Assembly: GCF_037072025.1 (NCBI RefSeq)
Contig: NZ_JAXHDD010000007.1
Coordinates: 60,469 to 124,468, forward strand
From: Pseudogracilibacillus sp037072025
GTDB taxonomy: Bacteria > Bacillota > Bacilli > Bacillales > Amphibacillaceae
DNA length: 64,000 nucleotides
Direction of reading: 5' to 3'
The translations under genes were made by a program, and so were the position numbers. The notes under the pieces were generated by a model that saw nothing but the letters and a program-made list of their open reading frames with translations, was not told the DNA's origin and did not search any database. Below are positions 27,541-38,700 of this stretch, in pieces (position 1 is the stretch's first letter; every line of letters starts with the position of its first letter).

Positions 27541-27758
27541 ATTATACAAACGTTATTATATGAAGGTAAACAAATAAATGTAAACCGAACATTTAATCTC
27601 TGTTAGTGTCATAGTTATTTTGTTATATTAAAAAGGTAATATTTTATTACATTATTATACATTTGTAATAATTCACTTGCTTTCATGATAAAATATTACT
27701 ATGAATTTACCAAATTAGAATAAATATAGATATAAATTTATATAAGAGGGGTAGTAGG

Positions 27759-28925
27759 ATGTCGAATTACTTTTACCAATTCTTAGAACCAGTATCAGAA
27801 GAATTAGCTCGTACATTGAAAGAATTAGAAGGGACTATTTATAATAGCCCTCGATCCATGTTGACACATAGCCGAACATTAATTGAGTCATTAATGGAAA
27901 AAGTGATGGTTCATGAAAATATGGATAATAAACCTTACTTAACAATAAAAGAACGGATTGAAGATCTTGATGAGGGAGGCTTATTAACGGATGAAGTGAG
28001 AAAAGCCTTACATGAGGTAAGAAAGTTTGGAAATATTGCTGCACATGATGTTCGTCAGTTTCGCTTTTCAGAGTCACTAATTGCTTGGGAACATATTTAT
28101 GTTATCGTGAAGTGGTTTGTCGAAGTGTATGGTTCCCACAAAATTGAAGTTCCAGAATATGTAGATCCGACTATGAAAGCCGAGTCTACTTACGATTTGG
28201 AAGAAATAAATATTCGTTTCAAGAAGATTGAAGAATTATTGAAAGAATCGATTGATCGAGAACAACCAAAAGAAATGAATGAAGAAAATCTCGCCCATAC
28301 TGAAATTGCTGCAACCACAGTTGAAAAGGTTGCAGCAAAAGAACCATTGTCTTTACCAATGGACGAAGAACCTGGACTCACGCCTGTACGTACGATTACA
28401 TATAAAGAAGAAACATTAAACATTCCGCATTTTTTAAGAGATGCATTTTTATTGCCGCAAAGATTTGAGGAATCTGAAGGATATCTACTTCGATTGAATG
28501 AAGAGCAACAAGCTAGATTGATAAGTGAATTACCGGCAACCTTAGATAACTTGCACGAAAGAACTACACGTCGTAATGAAACACATACGGAAACCTTTTT
28601 TCATGAGTTGAAACAATTTATAGATGAAGAGATTAGACGTAGAAAGTTAATACAGACGAGACCTGGTGAGTTGTTCCTTTTCTATAATGGCGATGAAATT
28701 GTTGTAACAGAGGAATTTGGAAAAGAATCGATCAATAAGGAAAACTTTACTGGAGCTCCTAGGTTAATTGATCAATTAAATGAAGACGGGATTTTAATTG
28801 TTCAGGATTTACCGAAGGAATTAGTCATTATTGGAAAGTATAAAGGTGTTGGAAAGGGTAGGGTAGACAACTTCTTCCAGCAATTAAAGGAATTGCAACA
28901 GGAGAAAATAAAAGAATTGGTTTAG
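27759..28925 (+). CDS. DUF4145-containing protein, first gene of a GHKL-ATPase cassette
   Basis: 388 residues. Residues ~8-125 match the DUF4145 fold: RSMLTHSRTLIESLMEKVM and EVRKFGNIAAHDVRQF. A charged linker with EE-rich stretches follows (~150-220). The C-terminal third ends KGVGKGRVDNFFQQLKEL, which resembles a helix-hairpin-helix. DUF4145 is common in restriction subunits and other defence proteins. The ATG follows AGAGGGG. The GHKL ATPase gene starts 78 bases downstream on the same strand, so the genes are likely co-transcribed. Role unknown. Confidence 0.7.
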   Translation: MSNYFYQFLEPVSEELARTLKELEGTIYNSPRSMLTHSRTLIESLMEKVMVHENMDNKPYLTIKERIEDLDEGGLLTDEVRKALHEVRKFGNIAAHDVRQFRFSESLIAWEHIYVIVKWFVEVYGSHKIEVPEYVDPTMKAESTYDLEEINIRFKKIEELLKESIDREQPKEMNEENLAHTEIAATTVEKVAAKEPLSLPMDEEPGLTPVRTITYKEETLNIPHFLRDAFLLPQRFEESEGYLLRLNEEQQARLISELPATLDNLHERTTRRNETHTETFFHELKQFIDEEIRRRKLIQTRPGELFLFYNGDEIVVTEEFGKESINKENFTGAPRLIDQLNEDGILIVQDLPKELVIIGKYKGVGKGRVDNFFQQLKELQQEKIKELV

Positions 28926-29003
28926 TATGATGCAAGGACTTTTCGAGTAAAGTCAAAATGCATTTCGAAAATGCTACTAATCTAGTATAGGAGAGTGTCG
29001 GGA

Positions 29004-30938
29004 TTGGACTTACAGAAGATTAAAGACAGCAGATGGAAATTTTCCCCGATTCCAAATATAGAAGAATCAAACTTTAATAAGACGTTAGAACGTTTTTTTG
29101 AAATGGGTATAAACGGATTGACAAGAGAAAATATCCAAAACTCTCTTGATGGACATTTACCAAACTCCGAAAAGCCAGTGATTGTAAAAATTAAAACTGG
29201 AACGATTAATAAAAATGATATCCCAGGAATTGAAGATGTGAAAGAACGAATTAGAAACTTAGAAGGCCACAACCACTATACAAAAGAAACGATTAATCAT
29301 ATGAAGAAAAGACTTGATGATGAAGAAGTTCGCTATATTTCTTTTGAAGATATCAATACGAAAGGGCTTACTGGAGCAAGAAACGGGCAAAGTGGATCAA
29401 AAAAAGATACGTGGAGCATTTATGCCTACAATAAAGGCGTTCATTTTGAAGAAGAGGATAGTGAGCGGGAAGTTGCCAGAGGTGGTTCGCACGGAATTGG
29501 TAAAATTGCCTCGAATGCAGCTTCTGATTTACATGTCATGTATTTTGCCAATTGTGACGCTAATGGTGATCAGCATTTAGGCGGAACCGTTCAATTAGTG
29601 GAGCATGAGTATGAAAATCAAGCGTACAGATCGACTGGATATTTCACAGATGTTGATCTTTCTTCAAATAAATCGAAATTTTATCCTTACGAAAATAATT
29701 TCAATGAAGTTTTTAAAAAGGATACAAGAGGCTTAAAAATTGTGATTCCTTATTTACGAGAGAAATACGATGATGAAAAAGGCATCATTAAAAGTATTTG
29801 TGACAATTTTTTTTTAGCGTTATTAGAAAATAAATTAGAACTACATGTCAATGACAAAGTAATTACGAAGGATACCATATCACAATATATTAAAAACCAA
29901 GAATACTATAATCAAGAAATTACAGAGGCGAAGAAAGAATTTACACCGCTATATTTTGATACGTATTTAAATATGGGACCTAAAGAAATTGTTGTAAACA
30001 ACATAAAGGAAGATTTTCATTTCAATCTTTATTTTAGATATGATGAGCGAATTCCTAGAGGTAGAGTAGGCATCATTCGGACAGTAGGAATGAAGATAGA
30101 GGACTTTACTGTTAGTGGAAATGCTACGAAGCCATTTAACGCTGTACTGATAGGTGGACTAAAAGAAGATGCCTATTTAAAGTCACTGGAAAATGAATCA
30201 CATACGAAACTGTCAAAAGATAACTTTAATGATCCGAAGTTAAATCGGCAAGCGACTAGATTTATTAATAATTTATCTAGAGAAATTGCTAAAATAATTG
30301 ATGAAGCAATCCAACAGCTGAACCCTACAGATGGGTTAATGGAAACCGAAGATATTTTGTATGTAGCAGAAGTTCAATTAAAAAAAGATTTAAAAAGCAG
30401 TATGGGAACAGTAAAAGTGAGCAAGGGGAAATCACTAGTAAAATCTTCTGGAAACGAACGCCAAAAAGAAAAACGAAATAAAAAACAAAATAAAGGGCAA
30501 CGGGAAAAAAGCAAAAATACCGAAACTAAACGTAAACGGGATCCTTTAAAATGGCAAAAAAGCAATGATGAAGCTGATACGACTACTGAGGAAACAAAAG
30601 AACGCTATAGCGCCCATCCAGAAATGGTGCAAAGAGTCATTTTAAATGACAGAGAAATGATTAAGTTTGATTTTACAAAAAGTAAGCAATTAAATGGTAT
30701 TCAATCATGTGATATTGCATTATCCATCATTGATGGTATGGGAAATGAATATAAGGATGAAGTGAATCTACATGATAACTACAAGGAAATTCGTGACATG
30801 AGTACTGGAAAAACGTGCGCTTATAAAGAAGATATCATTAAAGATGTACCAATCAATGATGGCATTGTTAACCTTCAAATGAAGCTGAATAATACATTTA
30901 ATCGATCTTTAAAATTCGTTTACTATGTGGAGGTGTAA
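29004..30938 (+). CDS. GHKL-family (MutL/MORC-like) ATPase
   Basis: 644 residues. The Bergerat ATP-binding motifs are readable: N-box RENIQNSLDGH near 41-51, G1-type SFEDINTKGLTG near 113-124, G2 GGSHGIGKIA near 159-168. The middle region would be the S5-like transducer. Residues ~475-530 are a very Lys/Arg-rich linker, then a beta-rich C-terminal domain. GHKL ATPases of this kind occur next to restriction systems. The TTG at 29004 is 10 bases after AGGAG; the GTG at 28995 is too close. Followed after 3 bases by the next gene. Confidence 0.8.
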   Translation: MDLQKIKDSRWKFSPIPNIEESNFNKTLERFFEMGINGLTRENIQNSLDGHLPNSEKPVIVKIKTGTINKNDIPGIEDVKERIRNLEGHNHYTKETINHMKKRLDDEEVRYISFEDINTKGLTGARNGQSGSKKDTWSIYAYNKGVHFEEEDSEREVARGGSHGIGKIASNAASDLHVMYFANCDANGDQHLGGTVQLVEHEYENQAYRSTGYFTDVDLSSNKSKFYPYENNFNEVFKKDTRGLKIVIPYLREKYDDEKGIIKSICDNFFLALLENKLELHVNDKVITKDTISQYIKNQEYYNQEITEAKKEFTPLYFDTYLNMGPKEIVVNNIKEDFHFNLYFRYDERIPRGRVGIIRTVGMKIEDFTVSGNATKPFNAVLIGGLKEDAYLKSLENESHTKLSKDNFNDPKLNRQATRFINNLSREIAKIIDEAIQQLNPTDGLMETEDILYVAEVQLKKDLKSSMGTVKVSKGKSLVKSSGNERQKEKRNKKQNKGQREKSKNTETKRKRDPLKWQKSNDEADTTTEETKERYSAHPEMVQRVILNDREMIKFDFTKSKQLNGIQSCDIALSIIDGMGNEYKDEVNLHDNYKEIRDMSTGKTCAYKEDIIKDVPINDGIVNLQMKLNNTFNRSLKFVYYVEV

Positions 30939-30941
30939 CAG

Positions 30942-31790
30942 ATGATTTACCGAAAAGATGCAAACTTTCCATATCCAGTCTTAGCAAACACCTCTGACAG
31001 TTATGAAGAGAATTATTTTGATTTAGATGTGAACGTTAGCGACAATGTTGATTATTACTTTTTTGACTTCAGTTATGAAATAGATTCCGAGTTTATAAGA
31101 CAATTAATAGCAGAGGGGAAAGCTCAAATAATCCTTATCATCCAAACGAAAGATAATAAATTTTATAAGCTTACACCTGGGCAGAAACAAGTGAAAATAA
31201 AAAAATCTCGTCTCTCCCTAAACAATCAGACGTCCATCCAATTGCATATTCAAGCTTTGGAAACTATTAATTTTTCCCACAATGAGGATTTAAATGACTT
31301 CTACATGCAATTTAAAGATGAGTTGAGTGTTGAGAAGTTTTCATTGTTAGGTTACTCAAATGTCGTTCAATTTAATGGCAATATTAAAAAGCCGTTTGAA
31401 CTATTTGAAAAAAAGCTGGATGAGAATTTAACATCTGATATCAAACTAGAACTTGGACAGGAAACGATTATTATCCATTATAAAAACCGGGATTCTCAAT
31501 TTAATGATCTTCGAAAAAGTAATGCGTTAAATAATGTATATATTTATGCAGGTTTATCCAAAGCTCTGCAAGCTTTTATCATGAATAATGGGGAAGAAGG
31601 AGACGTTGACTTAGAAGATATGGAAGAACCAGAAGGGGCACTGGATTTAAAGCTATTTAACTTAATGAAGAAAAAACAAGTAACCGAGCTAAATATGGAA
31701 AATATCGATGAAGTCATTTATACGATTTCTGACCGTGTTATCGAGAGATTTACATCTGCGGTTAGGGGGTTAGAGGCGGATGGAAGTTAA
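30942..31790 (+). CDS. uncharacterised protein of the GHKL cassette
   Basis: 282 residues, no signal peptide. It opens IYRKDANFPYPVLANTSDSY, a pattern (YPVLxxxSDDY) I associate with proteins next to defence ATPases. It is mostly beta/alpha, with an acidic loop EEGDVDLEDMEEPEGAL near 232. GGAGGTG precedes the ATG within the end of the ATPase gene. It overlaps the next gene by 11 bases, indicating tight co-translation. No catalytic motif was seen. Confidence 0.6.
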   Translation: MIYRKDANFPYPVLANTSDSYEENYFDLDVNVSDNVDYYFFDFSYEIDSEFIRQLIAEGKAQIILIIQTKDNKFYKLTPGQKQVKIKKSRLSLNNQTSIQLHIQALETINFSHNEDLNDFYMQFKDELSVEKFSLLGYSNVVQFNGNIKKPFELFEKKLDENLTSDIKLELGQETIIIHYKNRDSQFNDLRKSNALNNVYIYAGLSKALQAFIMNNGEEGDVDLEDMEEPEGALDLKLFNLMKKKQVTELNMENIDEVIYTISDRVIERFTSAVRGLEADGS

Positions 31791-32556
31791 ACTGTTAAAA
31801 AGAGGATATAAAGAAAATGAACAACTTTATCAAGATTTTCTTAAGGATAAAATCGATCCGAACAATGATTATTTTTCAAATAAAGTTGTTAATATAAAGG
31901 AAGCGCCTGATTTTCCAATCTATATGGCAAAAGGATCAGAGGCAGAAAAAAGAAAAGACTTTCTCAAAGCCTTTCGTACAATTGCGGCATTTTATCTAGA
32001 TACAGAAAGAGATGTCATTATGGAAGAAACATTTTGGCACTCTTTACTTGTGCAGCATAAAAGAGATTATATTTTAGAACATTACCCTGAAGTGCAGGAA
32101 GGGATAAGTAAATTCCGAAATATTGTTCTTAAAAAATTTGATTGGGAGAACTATATTTATAAGAGTATATTAGGAGCCCAATATATCCACGACAATATTA
32201 GCGACGAAGAAGAACGCAAAAGATATTATGAGTTAATTATCGATAACTTAGATGTTTATAACTATATCATTAAGTATGAAGTTTTCAGGAACGATATGTT
32301 TTTAATTAATATTTTGGATATCATTGATGAATTAAAACTATCAAAACTGATGAAAGCAAAAATAAAAGGACGCGAAGACCTCGGGGATGATGAAAGGTAT
32401 GGCAGAAGAGTAATCTTCGAGTTTAATAAAAGTTATCCTGTTGTTATGGCTCCAATGCTAGAAAAAGAGGAGTTGAAAAAGCTATTTATCACTTACTTAA
32501 GCTATTATTATGATGTAGCGCAAGTGATTTCAGAAAAAGATTTGCCGACTTTTTGA
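31780..32556 (+). CDS. uncharacterised protein, DUF6339-like
   Basis: 258 residues, helical and highly charged. MEETFWHSLLVQHKRDYILEH near 83 resembles the conserved WxxLxxxxxxxY block of DUF6339 proteins; the assignment is from memory and tentative. YGRRVIFEFNKSYPVV near 205 is another conserved-looking block. It overlaps the previous gene by 11 bases and is the last intact gene of the cassette. Confidence 0.55.
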   Translation: MEVKLLKRGYKENEQLYQDFLKDKIDPNNDYFSNKVVNIKEAPDFPIYMAKGSEAEKRKDFLKAFRTIAAFYLDTERDVIMEETFWHSLLVQHKRDYILEHYPEVQEGISKFRNIVLKKFDWENYIYKSILGAQYIHDNISDEEERKRYYELIIDNLDVYNYIIKYEVFRNDMFLINILDIIDELKLSKLMKAKIKGREDLGDDERYGRRVIFEFNKSYPVVMAPMLEKEELKKLFITYLSYYYDVAQVISEKDLPTF

Positions 32557-32566
32557 AAGAAAGGCG

Positions 32567-32934
32567 ATGGAAAAAGAAGAACAGGAAGTGGCGCCCGTCT
32601 ATTCTAATACTGTAGTTCAAGGGGAAGGACATTTAGGATTATCAGAAAGTATTAATTCTCAAACTTCTGTTTTGGAGAAGGAAAAATTGGTTGCAGTTGA
32701 AGCCCGGACATCTGTTCAAGTGAAAGAAAAAGCTGTTCAGAGGAACAAGATGATCTGATTGTTTACTTGGAAAAACACGAACTTGAGTACATTGATCAAC
32801 GGGATCAAGGTGGCTTAACTTGGGTGATTGGTGATAGAAAAATTGAATCCTATTTAAAACCTCTTGATGATTTCGGGATTCGGTTTAGATTTAAGCCGAA
32901 TGGGAGTGAGGTTTTTAATAGTAGAGCTACTTGA
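32567..32934 (+). pseudogene. decayed ORF ending in a GGxxWVIG-type domain
   Basis: The first frame (AAGGCG site, ATG 32567) stops at 32758. The continuation from about 32740, shifted by one base, reads EEQDDLIVYLEKHELEYIDQ then RDQGGLTWVIGDRKIESYL and ends with FKPNGSEVFNSRAT. The IDxRxxGGxLWVIG block matches a C-terminal domain found on large helicases and ATPases of defence islands. It is probably the tail of a larger gene lost by deletion. Confidence 0.55.
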
Positions 32935-33049
32935 TATGGAAATTAAAGGTTAATTTAATATTTCCGTCTGGTTAATTTAATAATGGAGTAGGGCGTACTG
33001 TTATAGTATAATAGTCTTATAATACGGAAATATATCTAGGGGTGTCAAA

Positions 33050-34519
33050 ATGATAACAGGAGAATTACGAAATAAAGTCGATAAAATTTGGGAGTCATTT
33101 TGGACTGGTGGAATTACGAATCCACTTACCGTCATTGAACAATTTACATATCTACTTTATATAAAAGGATTAGACGATAAACAAAAACGTAGAGAAGCGG
33201 ATTCGGAGTTATTAGGAACTCCATATGAGAGAATTTTTCCTGAAAATCAACCAGAACTTAGATGGAGTACATTCTCACAAATGGGTCCGGAAGAAATGTT
33301 TGAAATAGTTTCTCATAAAGTTTTTCCATTTATTAAAGGAATGGGTGGAGATGGATCTGCATATTCAGAGCACATTAAAGATGCCGTGTTTGTGATTCCA
33401 TCGCCTGCTTTATTATCTAGAGTTGTCGCAGGGATTAGTGACCTGCCAAAGACAACGAGTGCTGACAGTGAGGTTGATTCATTAGGGGATCTATACGAGT
33501 ATCTACTATCAAAATTACAGAGTTCCGGAACAAACGGACAATTTAGAACCCCTAGACAAATTATTGATATGATGGTTGCGCTAATGAAGCCAACTCCGCA
33601 AGATACAATTGTTGATCCAGCAGCTGGTACGGCAGGATTTTTAGTATCGGCTAGTGAGTATCTAAGAAAAAACCATAACGATTTGTTTTACACAAGTGGG
33701 TTGAAAGAACACTTCCATAATACGATGTTTAATGGGTTTGAAATTGATACGACTATGTTAAGAATCAGTACGATGAATATGATGCTTCACGGTATTGATA
33801 ATCCTAACATTCGCTATCAGGATAGTTTAAATGAGCAAAATAAAGAGAAAGAAAAATACACGTTAGTATTAGCGAACCCACCTTTTACAGGTTCACTCGA
33901 TTATGATGCCGTGTCAGATGATTTATTAAAAGTGACGAAAACAAAGAAAACGGAACTACTATTCTTAGCTTTATTCTTACGTTTATTAAAGAAAGGCGGG
34001 CGCGCTGCAGTAATCGTACCTGATGGTGTCTTATTCGGTGCATCAAATGCCCATAGAGCAATTCGGAAAGAAATTTTGGAAAACAATAAACTAGAGGCTG
34101 TTATTAGCATGCCGAGCGGAATATTCAAACCATATGCAGGAGTTTCAACAGGAGTTCTAATCTTCACAAAGACAGGGTCTGGCGGAACGGATAATGTTTG
34201 GTTTTATGATATGGAGAGCGATGGGTTTTCGTTAGATGATAAACGGAATCCAATTGACGCGAATGATATTCCAGACATTATTGATAGATTCCATAATTTA
34301 GATAAGGAAGAGGAGAGAAAGCGAATAGATAAGTCATTCTTAGTTCCTTTTGAAGAAATTAAAGAGAATGATTATGATTTATCGATTAACAAATATAAAG
34401 AAGTAGAGTATGAAAAAATTGAATACATAAATCCAACTAAAATAATACAAGAAATTAAAATGCTAGAAAACGAGATATTAGAAAATATATCGTCACTTGA
34501 AAAAGAGTTGGTGAAATAA
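33050..34519 (+). CDS. hsdM: type I restriction-modification, methyltransferase subunit
   Basis: 489 residues. Residues ~1-115 form the HsdM N-terminal helical domain. DPAAGTAGFLVSAS near 189 is the SAM-binding motif I and LANPPFTGS near 273 is the NPPF catalytic motif of N6-adenine methylases. It methylates adenines in the recognised site to protect host DNA. ATG follows TAGGGGTG. The stop TAA abuts the ATG of hsdS with no gap, showing translational coupling. Confidence 0.95.
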   Translation: MITGELRNKVDKIWESFWTGGITNPLTVIEQFTYLLYIKGLDDKQKRREADSELLGTPYERIFPENQPELRWSTFSQMGPEEMFEIVSHKVFPFIKGMGGDGSAYSEHIKDAVFVIPSPALLSRVVAGISDLPKTTSADSEVDSLGDLYEYLLSKLQSSGTNGQFRTPRQIIDMMVALMKPTPQDTIVDPAAGTAGFLVSASEYLRKNHNDLFYTSGLKEHFHNTMFNGFEIDTTMLRISTMNMMLHGIDNPNIRYQDSLNEQNKEKEKYTLVLANPPFTGSLDYDAVSDDLLKVTKTKKTELLFLALFLRLLKKGGRAAVIVPDGVLFGASNAHRAIRKEILENNKLEAVISMPSGIFKPYAGVSTGVLIFTKTGSGGTDNVWFYDMESDGFSLDDKRNPIDANDIPDIIDRFHNLDKEEERKRIDKSFLVPFEEIKENDYDLSINKYKEVEYEKIEYINPTKIIQEIKMLENEILENISSLEKELVK

Positions 34520-35719
34520 ATGAAATACATTAGTATATTGGATGTATGTGACTTAAATGATAAAACCGTCAAAGAGTATGAGGGAGTAAAAAGGTATGTT
34601 GCAACTGGTGATGTGAGCAATGGTAAAATTGTATCGTTTTCAGACGTTAATTATATTAAAAAACCTTCAAGGGCAAATCGTATGGTAGAAAAAGGAGAAA
34701 TCCTACTCGCAAAAATGAAAGAAACAGAAAAAGTATTATTAATCGATGAAAAAAACGAGGATTATATATATTCGACAGGATTTTTCACTTTAAAACCAGA
34801 TACGAATAAAGTCAACGCAGAATATATTTATTATGTTTTAAAGTCTAAGTACTTTCAAAACGAAAAAGATAAACTAGCAAAAGGAGCAACTCAAAAAGCT
34901 TTAAATAATGCTGGTTTTAAAAAAATAAAAATTCCTGTACCTTCAAAAAGTATGCAAGAACAAATCACTGAAGCTTTGAAAACTACTGAGTTAATACTAA
35001 TTATGCGACAACAACAAATTGAAGCTTTCCAGACTTTAAAACAAAGTATTTTCTTGGATATGTTTGGCGATCCTAATTCTAATCCAAAAAGATGGAAAGA
35101 GGACGTTTTAGGTAATTACCTACTCAATATTAAAGGTGGTTGGAGTCCCAAGTGTCACTCGCGAGAGATAGTCGGCGATGAATGGGGAGTTTTAAAGTTG
35201 AGTGCGATTACTCAGGGGAATTATAACTTTGAATTTAATAAGGCTCTGCCTCAAAATATAGATCCGAAGGTTGAACTCGAGGTAAGAAATAACGACCTTC
35301 TCTTTAATCGAAAAAATACTCCAGAATTAGTTGGCACTACTGCATTTGTTTTTAGAACTAGAAAAAACTTAATTTTCCCAGATACTATTTTTAGATTAGA
35401 ATTAAAAGAGGGTCTAAATAAAGTGTTTTTATGGCAATTATTAAGTAATCCTTCTACCAGGAAAAAAATTAAACAACTTGCTAGTGGAAGTGCTAAATCA
35501 ATGTCTAATATCTCTCAAAAAAATCTAAAACAATTAAAAATTATTATTCCTAATCTTACTTATCAAGAACAGTATGCAAATATCGTTCAACAAATTGAAG
35601 AACAAATTAATGTGCTTTCAGAAGGGATGAATCAAATGAATATGCTTTATGATTCGATATTACACAAAGCCTTTAGCGGAGAGCTATTCAAGGAAGACAA
35701 CTTAAAAGTATGCAACTGA
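34520..35719 (+). CDS. hsdS: type I restriction-modification, specificity subunit
   Basis: 399 residues with two target-recognition domains (~1-140 and ~200-345). Each is followed by a helical spacer: EQITEALKTTELILIMRQQQ near 155 and EQYANIVQQIEEQINVL near 355. GDPNSNPKRWKED near 183 is the usual start of the second half. It sets the DNA sequence recognised by HsdM and HsdR. The length is normal. The second half should be compared with relatives, since this subunit is often shuffled. Confidence 0.93.
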   Translation: MKYISILDVCDLNDKTVKEYEGVKRYVATGDVSNGKIVSFSDVNYIKKPSRANRMVEKGEILLAKMKETEKVLLIDEKNEDYIYSTGFFTLKPDTNKVNAEYIYYVLKSKYFQNEKDKLAKGATQKALNNAGFKKIKIPVPSKSMQEQITEALKTTELILIMRQQQIEAFQTLKQSIFLDMFGDPNSNPKRWKEDVLGNYLLNIKGGWSPKCHSREIVGDEWGVLKLSAITQGNYNFEFNKALPQNIDPKVELEVRNNDLLFNRKNTPELVGTTAFVFRTRKNLIFPDTIFRLELKEGLNKVFLWQLLSNPSTRKKIKQLASGSAKSMSNISQKNLKQLKIIIPNLTYQEQYANIVQQIEEQINVLSEGMNQMNMLYDSILHKAFSGELFKEDNLKVCN

Positions 35720-35740
35720 AGTACGAAAGAGGTGCTACAA

Positions 35741-38700
35741 ATGACGAACTTTGAATTTTTAAAAGAAAAAGATCAATATAAACCATTTACAAGCGCTTGT
35801 CTTGAAGCCGAGAAAAGCTTACAAATCAGCCCTGCTACGACAGCTATTTTGTCGAGGAGGGCTTTAGAGCTTGCAGTGAAATGGACGTATAGCTTTGATG
35901 AAGGCTTAAAACTACCTTACGATGATAGATTATCAGCTTTAATACACGAACAAACATTTAGAGACATCATTGATAATGACCTCTTCCCTTTACTTCGCTA
36001 TATTGTGAAATTGGGAAATGTTGCTGTGCATACGAATTCTAATATTTCAAGGGATGAAGCAATCACTGCTTTACGGAACCTACACGAGTTTGTGAGCTGG
36101 ATTGATTATTGTTATTCCGTTGACTACACAGCTAAACCGTTTAATGAAGAAGTGTTATTAACAGGTAGCGAAACTCGGAAGCGAAAAGAAGAATATCAAG
36201 ATTTATTTGAAAAACTAAGCGCGAAAGATCGTAAATTGGAAGACATTATCGCTGAAAACGAGAAGCTTAGAAAACAAGTTACAGAGACCCGTATCCACAA
36301 CCAACAGGAAAAAGACTATGACTTTAAAGTGGACGAGATTTCTGAGTATGAAACACGAAAACGTTATATCGATGTTGATTTGAAATTAGCAGGATGGACG
36401 TTCGATAAAGATATTTTAATCGAATATAAAGTAACAGGAATGCCTAACTCAAAAGGTGTCGGGTATGTTGATTACGTTTTATTTGGCGATAACGGTAAGC
36501 CTCTAGCACTTATTGAAGCAAAAAGAACTTCAGTTAGTGTGAATCAAGGAAAACAACAAGCAAAACTTTACGCTGACTGTTTGGAGGCTATGCATGGTCA
36601 ACGTCCAATTATCTTTTTAACAAATGGCTTCGAGTCAAGGATTTGGGATGACACGGAATATCCAGATCGTAAAGTATCTGGTGTGTACTCCAAGCCTGAT
36701 TTAGTAAAGTTGATGGAACGGAGACAGTTAAAACGTTCATTACAAAATATTGAAATAAAAGATGACATAACGAACCGTGCGTATCAAAAAGAAGCCATTG
36801 TAAATGTGTGTGAAGCATTTGAATCGAAACAACGCGAAGCCCTACTTGTAATGGCGACGGGATCGGGAAAAACAAGAGTCTCTATTTCGATTGTGGATGT
36901 ACTAGTAAGTCATAACTGGGTAAAGAACGTATTATTCTTAGCCGATAGAAAAGAGTTAGTAAGACAGGCAAAAAACTCCTTTAATAATTTAGTACCATCA
37001 CTTAGTTTATGTAATTTACTTGATGATAAAGAGAGTCCAGAGTTATCTAGAGTGGTTTTCTCTACGTATCAAACAATGATGAATGCAATTGATGGAACGA
37101 AGCGTGAGGACGGGATAACTTTATTTACGCCAGGGCATTTTGATTTAATCATTATCGATGAAAGCCATCGGAGTATTTATAAGAAATACCGTGCTATTTT
37201 TGAATACTTTGATAGCTTGTTAGTTGGATTAACAGCAACTCCTAAAGATGAAATAGATATGAATACATACGAAATTTTTGGTCTTGAATCAGGTAATCCG
37301 ACGTATGCATATGAACTCGAACAAGCAATTGAAGAAGGATATTTAGTCGATTATCGAACAATAGAATCTGTTTCTAAATTTATGGAAGAAGGCATTTATT
37401 ATGATGATTTATCTGAAGATGAAAAACAAATGTATGAAGAGACGTTTGATGAAGAAGAAACATTCTCTGAGTACATAAGTGGTTCCGCACTAAATGAGTG
37501 GTTATTTAATAATGATACGGTTGATCACGTATTAAATGAGTTAATGGAAAAAGGGATTAAAGTTGCTGGTGGAGATCGAATTGGAAAGACGATCATTTTT
37601 GCAAAAAATGCAAAACACGCAGAACATATTGTCGATCGATTTAATCATCTATATACACATTATAGTGGAAAGTTCTGTCAGCAAGTAGATTACAGTATTA
37701 AATATGCTCATTCCATCATTGATGACTTCAAGGTGAAGGATTCCGAACCACATATTGCTGTGTCGGTTGATATGTTAGATACGGGAATTGATGTCCCAGA
37801 AGTTGTTAACTTAGTGTTTTTTAAAAAAGTAAGATCAAAAACAAAGTTCTGGCAAATGATTGGCCGTGGCACAAGGTTATCAGAAGATTTATTCGGCCCT
37901 GGGCAAGATAAAGAATACTTCCTTATCTTCGACTATGTTGGGAACTTTGAATTTTTTAGAGAAAATCCTAAAGGAATCGAAGGAAATGTTGTTGTTAGTT
38001 TAACGGAAAGGTTATTTAATCTAAGAGTAGAAATCATTAAAGAATTGCAGGCACTAGATTATCAGGAAGAAGCTTATATTACCCATCGTAACCGCCTAAT
38101 TAATGAACTGCTTATAGAGGTCCGAAGATTAAATGAAGAAAATTTCCAAGTGAGAATGAACATTAAATATGTTCATAAGTTCCAAAGTGAAGATGTATGG
38201 GAAGCTTTGACGACTAATGATGTAAGAGAATTAAAGGAAGAAGTAGCGCCTTTAATTATCCCAGATGAAGATGATGAGATGGCTAAACGATTTGACAATG
38301 TAATGTATACAATAGAAATTGCGTATTTGACGTCACGCAAAGCAACAAAAGCTATTAGAACAGTAGTTGATACAGCGGAAAAACTAAGTGAAATAGGAAC
38401 GATACCAAAAATTAACGATAACAGAGAATTATTAATAAATGTTCAATCAACAGTGTTTTGGGATGAAGCAACTATATTTGAATTAGAAGAAGTGCGCGAG
38501 GTAATGCGCGAATTAGTACAGTTCTTGGAAAAAGAAATTCGGAAAACATATTATACTAATTTCCAAGACACATTTGACGTAATTGTGGACGGGACACCTA
38601 TTTACGGTTCAAATGATTTGAGAAACTATCAAAAACGTGTGAATCAATATTTAAAAGAGCATCAAAATGAAATGGCTATTTTTAAATTAAGGCATAATAA

